DNA of 64,000 bases from Lasiosphaeria ovina (lineage: Eukaryota; Ascomycota; Sordariomycetes; Sordariales; Lasiosphaeriaceae): assembly GCA_033439765.1 (NCBI GenBank), contig JAULSN010000004.1:506001-570000 (forward strand). The letters are read 5' to 3'. Positions 58,200 through 64,000 of this stretch are shown here, in pieces. The notes below the pieces were generated by a model. That model ran no database searches. It was given only the letters and a program-made list of their open reading frames with translations, and was not told where the DNA came from. The stretch's first letter is position 1; each line of letters begins with the position of its first letter. Both the position numbers and the translations under genes were made by a program.

Positions 58200-60267
58200 T
58201 CACAAAATCAATAACTCCTTCTCCTCTGCGTCGCTTTCATCGGCATAAAACCACATGCCCACATGTTCCACGCAACCGATCCTCCTAAACGCATTCCCTT
58301 CCTCACCGTCCCTGGCCAATACAAGCGCGAACCCATCTATTATATAAACCAATGTTACAGGTATATCCTTCCCCGCCACGGTTTCTGCGGGTGAGGGCCG
58401 TAAGTCTTCAACAAAAAAGCTATCTGAATGGAATTCGATCTCTTCGCCTCGTCGTTCAGATCTTGCTGAACTGTGGGATACCATCCGAGACTTGTCTGTC
58501 TTCGACCGGAGCCAGGTGCCGTGGCTGCGGACAACTGTTGCTTCCAAAGTGCGTCCGGCAATCCTGGCGTAGCCCGACGCAACCTGCCCAAAATTGTGGT
58601 TTGGGTCGACCGTTGTGGTTTGGACATCTAATATCCTGACTGACATCGGTTCTCTCCGATACCCCGCATGACCGTGATATTCGATGTGTCCATCCACAGA
58701 AGCCCAGGACCAGCTTGGCGCTCTGTATCTTTCGGCATGCCGGGATTCGCATGCGGACGATCTACTGACAAACCAGAGGAGGTCTTTTCTAAAAGTTTTG
58801 CTCCACAGGCCGGCGAGGTACCGGCCCAACGGTAAGCGCTGCTCCTCCGCTTTTTGGTGAAGCATCTGAGCTGTTCCAGCGAGCGCGGACAGCTTGTCGG
58901 ATGGGTTTGTGAGCCCACGGTAGGAGTAGTTCTGGACTATCGTGTGCCACATGCGTGTAACCGGTATCATACCCACATTCGCGGGCCGCACAAACATGGG
59001 CATTACTGGTCTCCCGTATTGGCACTCGCAATTTGCATCTTGCTCGCGACAGGCAAACCAGGCCTCCTGTTCGGTGAAGTGGACGATGCGGCGTGATAGA
59101 ATGTGTTCTTGCAAGGTCCATCCTCGCTGGCAGAGGGGACTGAGACCGATGCCGTCGTGGGACGAACCGGCGTCGTGCAAAGACGGGCGAATCTCCAAGA
59201 CTCGTCTTGGTGGAGGCTGCAGCAAATTCCTGAGGTTGCTAGACGGTGACTGTTTCGCTCCTGTTCTTATGGATCCCAGTCTGCGCGTCCGACCCCCAAG
59301 TCGCAGCGATGGTGAGCTCGGCATTGGCATAGATATGCCCCATCCTGGCTGATTCGCTTCTCCAGGCGGCGTCGTCATCTTGGATAATGCATAGTGCGTC
59401 GATCCATATATGGCCCATTCCGAGCGATCGCGTGATTTTGATGGCATCTTGAAGCGTCTTGGGAATGGAGGTTCTGAGAGTCACCCCAGCAATAGCTAAG
59501 ACAAGCGTACGGTCCTTGAACCGCTTCCGCGTCTACCACCTTGACCCCTAACGTCGGGTTCGCATAGCCAAGCCCAGTGCAAACCAATCGCCGCGGTAGC
59601 TGTCCGTCGGTCTCTAGACAGGACTTATGACTCATGCTGCAGGATTGCATCCACTGTCGAATCCGTTCGTAGCAGTCAGCGGAGCCAGAGTTGGCCGCGA
59701 TGCGTCTAGAATAGCCAAAACCAACAGGGTGAGGAACTAATAAGCGGGTCAGAATATATTGACATGACTCTCGGAAAATAATATAGAGGGATCAAATGAG
59801 GTTTGGAGGGAACATGGTGAAAAGCGAAAATATTTGATAGAGCAAAAAGAAAAAAGAAGAAAATAAAGCTATTGGGAGCCAATAATGAATAGCGCGCCGC
59901 TGCCCACAGCTTCTCAGTATTCCGGCATATTTTTCGTGATTATCACTGAGAACTCACTCGCTTCGGTGAAAAACTGTAGCACGACTATCTCCTTGTCTTC
60001 TGACGTAGAGTGAACAGACAACGTCAGAGGGCCGCCGAACCATGGCTCAATGAAAACTTCGAGATCGTCATCGGATTTGCTGATGTCCGGGGAAAAATGG
60101 GCGATTCCTTTCCAGAGAGAGGAGCATATTGTACAACTTTCTATTTCAGCAGACTCGGCAATGTTGCGGAGGGGACATATGAGAAAATTGCTGCTGTCCC
60201 TTGGGTTATTCAGAAATGCAAGGTCCAAACAGATTTTGCATGACGCGTCGCGCAGAGGGCGAGCCAT
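58200..60267 (-). pseudogene. HET-domain (heterokaryon incompatibility) gene with frameshifts
   Basis: HET-domain proteins mediate non-self recognition and cell death after hyphal fusion. First exon 59958-60267 (MARPLRDASCKICLDLAF ... ESCTICSSLWKGIAHF) carries the usual N-terminal Cys cluster. After an intron ending TTAG at 59737, the frame reads RRIAANSGSADCYERIRQW, CSMSHKSC, LPRRLVC and then YACLSYCWGDSQ near 59490. There the HET consensus jumps to another frame (IPKTLQDAIKITRSLGMGHIWIDALCII ... YANAELTIAATW), with roughly 20 expected residues missing. Near 59245 it jumps again to a third frame (LCQRGWTLQEHILSRRIVHFTEQEAWFAC ... PSWSWASVDG) that stays open to 58200. No GT-AG intron fits either jump. 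Two indels therefore appear to inactivate the gene, unless they are sequencing errors. The last 415-codon frame is otherwise intact, so the loss looks recent. Confidence 0.8.
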
Positions 60268-60327
60268 CGCAGGGTTGGGTAGGTCCTTTCCAGGTTGGTA
60301 CTTTATTAGCTCACAGACGCTGGTCAC

Positions 60328-60758
60328 TGGTAAGCTGGACTATAATTAAGCGAGTCCATCATGCCGGCCAATCCATCTCGAAAAAGGGCCTGGATGTAGT
60401 TTCTCGAGAGGAGGTGACCAAACTCTGCCCCACGTTGCCGCCTGATGCCAGCCACTTCTCTGCCCCACTGGGCACTGGACTTGCTGATGGTCCCAAGTTC
60501 TCATTCGCCAGGGCCTATGTACTGTACAGTCCAGCCCGCAGCCTCACTGCTCAAAGTGTGCACTAGGTGCCCGAGGCGAGGGGAAACAAGCGACACACTC
60601 AACCTAGGCAATTTTTTGTAACACATACAACGTCCAGCGTATTGATGAGTAACTTGCGGGGGTGTACGCAGCAATACCAGATTCAAGTGCCGTAACGCAC
60701 ACACAGCTCCGAAGCCCGCTAGTTACGTATTACTTCAAATACTACAAACCTTTGACCC
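60328..60758. other. Intergenic between HET pseudogene and fructosamine-kinase-like gene
   Basis: About 430 bases with no gene seen. Confidence 0.4.
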
Positions 60759-61816
60759 CTAAACATACTTGGATATCAGTTTCTTCATGATCGACATCGC
60801 GCCACCTCGATAACCGCCCCCAAAGAGGGCAAAATGGTTGAGGTGGTGGTATCTGCGAGATCGCTCAGTTAGCTCTCTATTTGCAGCATACCTACCCACT
60901 TTACCAACATCGGGTAAGTGGAAACGCAGGCAGAGACTCACAGTTCGTACAGCGCGACCCTGTCGTCAAACTCGTCCTTCGGCTCGGCCCTGGGAACCAG
61001 CTGCTCGTACTCGCGCCAAAAGGCACCCCCAAACCCGCCAAACATGTGCATGATCCCGAGCTCGTACTCCGAGTGCCCGTACACGCTCGACGGGTCGTAC
61101 ACGACCTCCTCGGCGCCGCCCCTGCCGGCAATGCGTCCGCGGCCGTGGTTGCCGCTCCACAGGTCGCCATGGACAACCACTGGCACAACACCGCGCAGGT
61201 GGCCGTCGCCCAGCAGCCGCGGCACGACGGCGGCGGCGACCTTGTCCACGGCGCGCGCCAGCTCCGCATCGGGGCCGTTGCTGCGGACGCCGGCGCGCAG
61301 GACAGCGCGCAGCCGGCGGTCGGCGTAGAAGTCAGCCCACGACTCGCTCCACGCGTTGTCCTGCGCCGTGGCGCCGCAGCACGTCGCCGCCGGGAACCCG
61401 AACACGGGCCGCTCGAACCCCACGGGTACCGGCGCCGGCGTCGTGTGCAGCTTGGCGAGCTTCGCCGCCAGCGATAGGCCCGACCCGCCGGGCGCTGACG
61501 ACCCCAGGTCCAAAAAGTCGGTCGCGAGGAAGAAGGTCCCCGGCGATGAGTCCAGGGCGCCGTGCGCGTGCGAGCGCGGGCAGAAATTGGGCACCGCGTC
61601 GGAGATGGCGTTGAGCGACGCGTGCTCGCCTCGAAACATGACGTCGGCGTCGGCGCCGGTGCCCGTCTTGACAAAGTAGGCGACGTCCTCGCCATCTTTG
61701 GTGGCGACTAGCTTGAACGTCGATGCGAAGCCCGAGCCGCCGTGCGGGACGAGCTTGGCGCTGTCGGCGTCGAGGCCGAGGGCAGCGAGAATTGGCGCGT
61801 CGACTTGGGCGGGCAT
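60759..61816 (-). CDS. Fructosamine-3-kinase family protein (ketosamine kinase)
   Basis: Phosphorylates sugar-lysine adducts and so promotes protein deglycation. Exons 60942-61816 and 60759-60852 join in frame to 322 residues; the intron (60853-60941, GTGAGT...CGCAG) splits a Leu codon in VALYEL|YHHLNHF. Start MPAQVDAPILAALGLD at the first ATG. Kinase-like features: N-lobe GGSGFASTFKLVA and AYFVKTGTG with the ATP-binding Lys (VK), FRGEHASLNAI, FFLATDFLDLGSS, LAKLHTTPAP, FGFPAATCCGATAQDN, and the catalytic VVVHGDLWSGNHGRG (about residue 220) followed by VVYDPSSVYGHSEYELGIMHMFGGFG. The C-terminus, ALFGGGYRGGAMSIMKKLI, is characteristic. High GC with long shadow frames on the other strand. Confidence 0.95.
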
Positions 61817-62284
61817 ATTTGGGGTGCGACTAACAAGTTGCAGTATCGTGTGGTTGATGCAGGGAAGATGAAGACCCTGTGATGTTCGGATTGGAATTTG
61901 GAATGACGTCAATTTCCATCAATGAGACTAGACTAAGATAGGTACGGAGTAGGTAATTAGACTTAATTGTAGTGTCTCCATATCCTAAATTACTGCAGCC
62001 GGTGTGGCGTGAGCTATCGAATTGTCGTTGCTTACCTTAGGCAGCAAGACATGAAATTGGTTGAAATATGTATATTTGACATGAGAATTCTGAAGCTAGT
62101 CTCGTGAGACTGAGAGCTGCCCAATCGGCATGGGCTGAATCCGCGTGGCGGAAGGGAAGGTGGGGCACGGAGGCCTAGATGCACTGCCTGGCTGGTGGCT
62201 TCCTTCCTCGAGCCCCATTTTCAGCTCGTTCTCCCCTCGAATTGATGCATCGGTTCATCAACGCCGACGTGCAACACGCCGGCC
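61817..62284. other. Intergenic, divergent promoter region
   Basis: About 470 bases between divergent genes; AT-rich near 61920-62090. No gene is seen. Confidence 0.45.
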
Positions 62285-64000
62285 ATGGATCCTCTAAGCA
62301 TCGCCGCCTCCATCTGCGGGCTGCTCTCGGCTTCGGCAGCCGTGGTCAAGGTGCTCAGCCCGTATGTCGAAGCTGTGCGCGACTCGCCCAGGATCGCGAC
62401 CCAGGTCCACGCCGAAGCCCAGGCCGCCTCCATCATCCTGTCGGCCCTCGAAACACTGACGCGGAATATGGCGTCCGTCTCGGTCCAGCGCGCCGCTCTT
62501 GTTCAGGTCGACCAGGTTATCGCCGTGCTGACCAACGGCGTCCTCCTATTCTCAGAGCTCGAAGAGTGCGTCGGCTCGCTGTCTCTCTCAGAATCGTCCA
62601 TCACACGCTTGGCCTTGAGGCAACGACTGCAATGGGCCAGAAAGGAGACAAAGCTCGTTGCTCTCCTGAACCGCTTGCAGGGATTCAAGTCATCCATCTC
62701 TCTCATTCTTAACATTCTGCAGAGGTAATTAATTGATTTTGTCTTCAGAAAGACTCAAATCTGGCAACTCAGCTGAGAACCACTCTTTCTGACATGTGGA
62801 CTGTATATAATTAGCGACTCGGCTCTCCGCGCCCAGCAGTTCCGAATTGAACTCACGACCAACGTCAACCACCTCCTGGAGAGCAGCAGGGATCTCTCTC
62901 AAAGGCTGATGAGTCTCGAAGATGCCATTGACGCCAAGTCTATTGTCAAAGCGAAGGAGAGCTTTGTCCCGCCAGAACAGTCCAGATCTGGGCTCACCCG
63001 GACCGAAGACAAGACTTTTAACCTTTCGGACGACAATGGCAGTTCCTCCAGCACCCAGACGCCTTCGAGTTCTTTCCAACTTGAGATGGCGTCTGGATCA
63101 GAATTCGAGAGCGACCTTGTGGCGTCGCGAGTCTACCGCCGCGCCCAGCGCGAGAGCATGGACTTTTCGTTCCGGAGCTCTGTGGTGCAGTCGAATGCAT
63201 GGTCCGCTCTGTCTGGGCTTAGCTTGAGCCAAGTGTCCATCACATCCGTCGTTGGCCTGCCCGTGTACGCTGGCGAGATTACAAATTCCCACCGCTATGA
63301 ATTTGGTGGCTTGCGACTCGAATCTGCTCAGGCGGCGGCGAAGCCCGCTGCACAGCCACGCTCTATTCTCCGCGAGTGCCTCGCGATTGAGCTGCAGCTT
63401 CCCCGTATTGACAGGTGGTTCGAGGGTTACTTTGAGGCCCAGCTCAGCACCCCACGCAGCTATAACACCCCGATGCAGCATCCCTTTAATCTTCTCAGGA
63501 GCGCTTTCTCGAAAGGCTACCCCTATTTGATGTTGTTGGACTCCGACAATCCCCTTATTGCTGATGCATCCGCCCTCAAGATCGTGGAACAGAGGCCGGT
63601 GGAACTTTACCTGACTCACATCTCTGAGGTTATCAATGAGCGTTTCAAACCTCTTCCAGAACTGACTGTTTTTGATATTACCGGAAACAAGGCATCCGGG
63701 TTTCTCAAGGTTAGTCCCATACCACCTTTTAGAGCGCTGGGTCTAATACTGATAAGTACTAGGCTCTTAACACCATTGAGAGAATCATAACGTCGAGACC
63801 GGACTATATAGGGCCTGCTGATGTGGATTCCACACTCCGTGATAGAAGAGGATACCACGAGGATCGATACGAAACGGATCTTATCGTTGAAGAATTCATT
63901 ACCGGAGAAAGACTGTACTTTGACAACATGCAAGAGCTTATAGACGACCTCAACGCAAAGACTGATCTGTACTCCTTGATCATAGGGGACGAAGTACGCA
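62285..64000 (+). CDS. RhoGEF with STAND-type N-terminal domain, C-terminus off the right edge
   Basis: Exons 62285-62724, 62815-63709 and 63763 to the edge join in frame (junctions Q|SDSALRAQQF and FLK|ALNTIERI). N-terminus MDPLSIAASICGLLSASAAVVKVL and the next ~140 residues match the fungal N-terminal domain common on STAND proteins. A Ser-rich linker follows. Then comes a helical block (ILRECLAIELQLPRIDRWFEGYFE ... NLLRSAFSKGYPYLMLLD), perhaps related to the Cdc24 calponin-like region. Finally ETDLIVEEFITGERLYFDNMQELIDDL is a good match to the first helix of a DH (RhoGEF) domain, which activates Rho/Cdc42 GTPases. The DH core and any PH domain lie outside the window. The last bases (GTACGC at 63994) could also be an intron donor. 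The domain names rest on pattern recall. Confidence 0.75.

Overview
This window is nuclear DNA of a filamentous ascomycete, most likely a member of the Sordariomycetes and probably Sordariales. The evidence is short GT-AG introns (about 50-290 nt) with CTAAC/CTGAC branch sites, GC-rich wobble positions, and fungal-specific families: Sfi1, Mif2/CENP-C, Yme2, Sey1, HET, CFEM/Pth11-type receptor and STAND N-terminal domains. No species name can be read from the sequence. All gene models below were built by hand by joining reading frames across consensus splice sites; protein lengths follow from those joins.

Left part (1-17000): the 3'-truncated spindle-pole-body gene SFI1 (-); a three-exon gene for a 60-residue twin-CX9C protein resembling NDUFAF8 (+); cytosolic isoleucyl-tRNA synthetase (-); Mo25/HymA (+); a protein with about nine AT-hooks (-); an F-box protein (-); and a PLP-homeostasis protein (+).

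Middle (17000-46000): a 2432-residue coiled-coil protein built on an unusual 'DAV.EGL.SFDF' repeat (+); mitochondrial seryl-tRNA synthetase (-); an MscS channel with an EF-hand (+); a six-exon dienelactone hydrolase (-); cytosolic Hsp70 (+), whose frame is restored only by a 1-nt exon; a 1.6-kb repeat-rich non-coding stretch; Emi1 (-); and Yme2 (+).

Right part (46000-64000): CENP-C/Mif2 (-); RNase H2 subunit A (+); Sey1/atlastin (-); a CFEM-domain seven-transmembrane receptor (-); a frameshifted HET gene (-); a fructosamine-3-kinase-like protein (-); and the 5' part of a RhoGEF with a STAND-type N-terminal domain (+).

The genes are mostly housekeeping and do not form an operon-like pathway. 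Several serve mitochondria (NDUFAF8-like, SerRS, Emi1, Yme2), the cytoskeleton or chromosomes (Sfi1, CENP-C, Mo25, RhoGEF), or membranes (Sey1, MscS, receptor). I found no CRISPR array, no intact transposon, and no tRNA or rRNA gene. The most notable items are the single-nucleotide exon of hsp70, a 49-bp inverted repeat linking an hsp70 intron to its 3' flank, the repeat-built giant protein, and the repeat block after hsp70.
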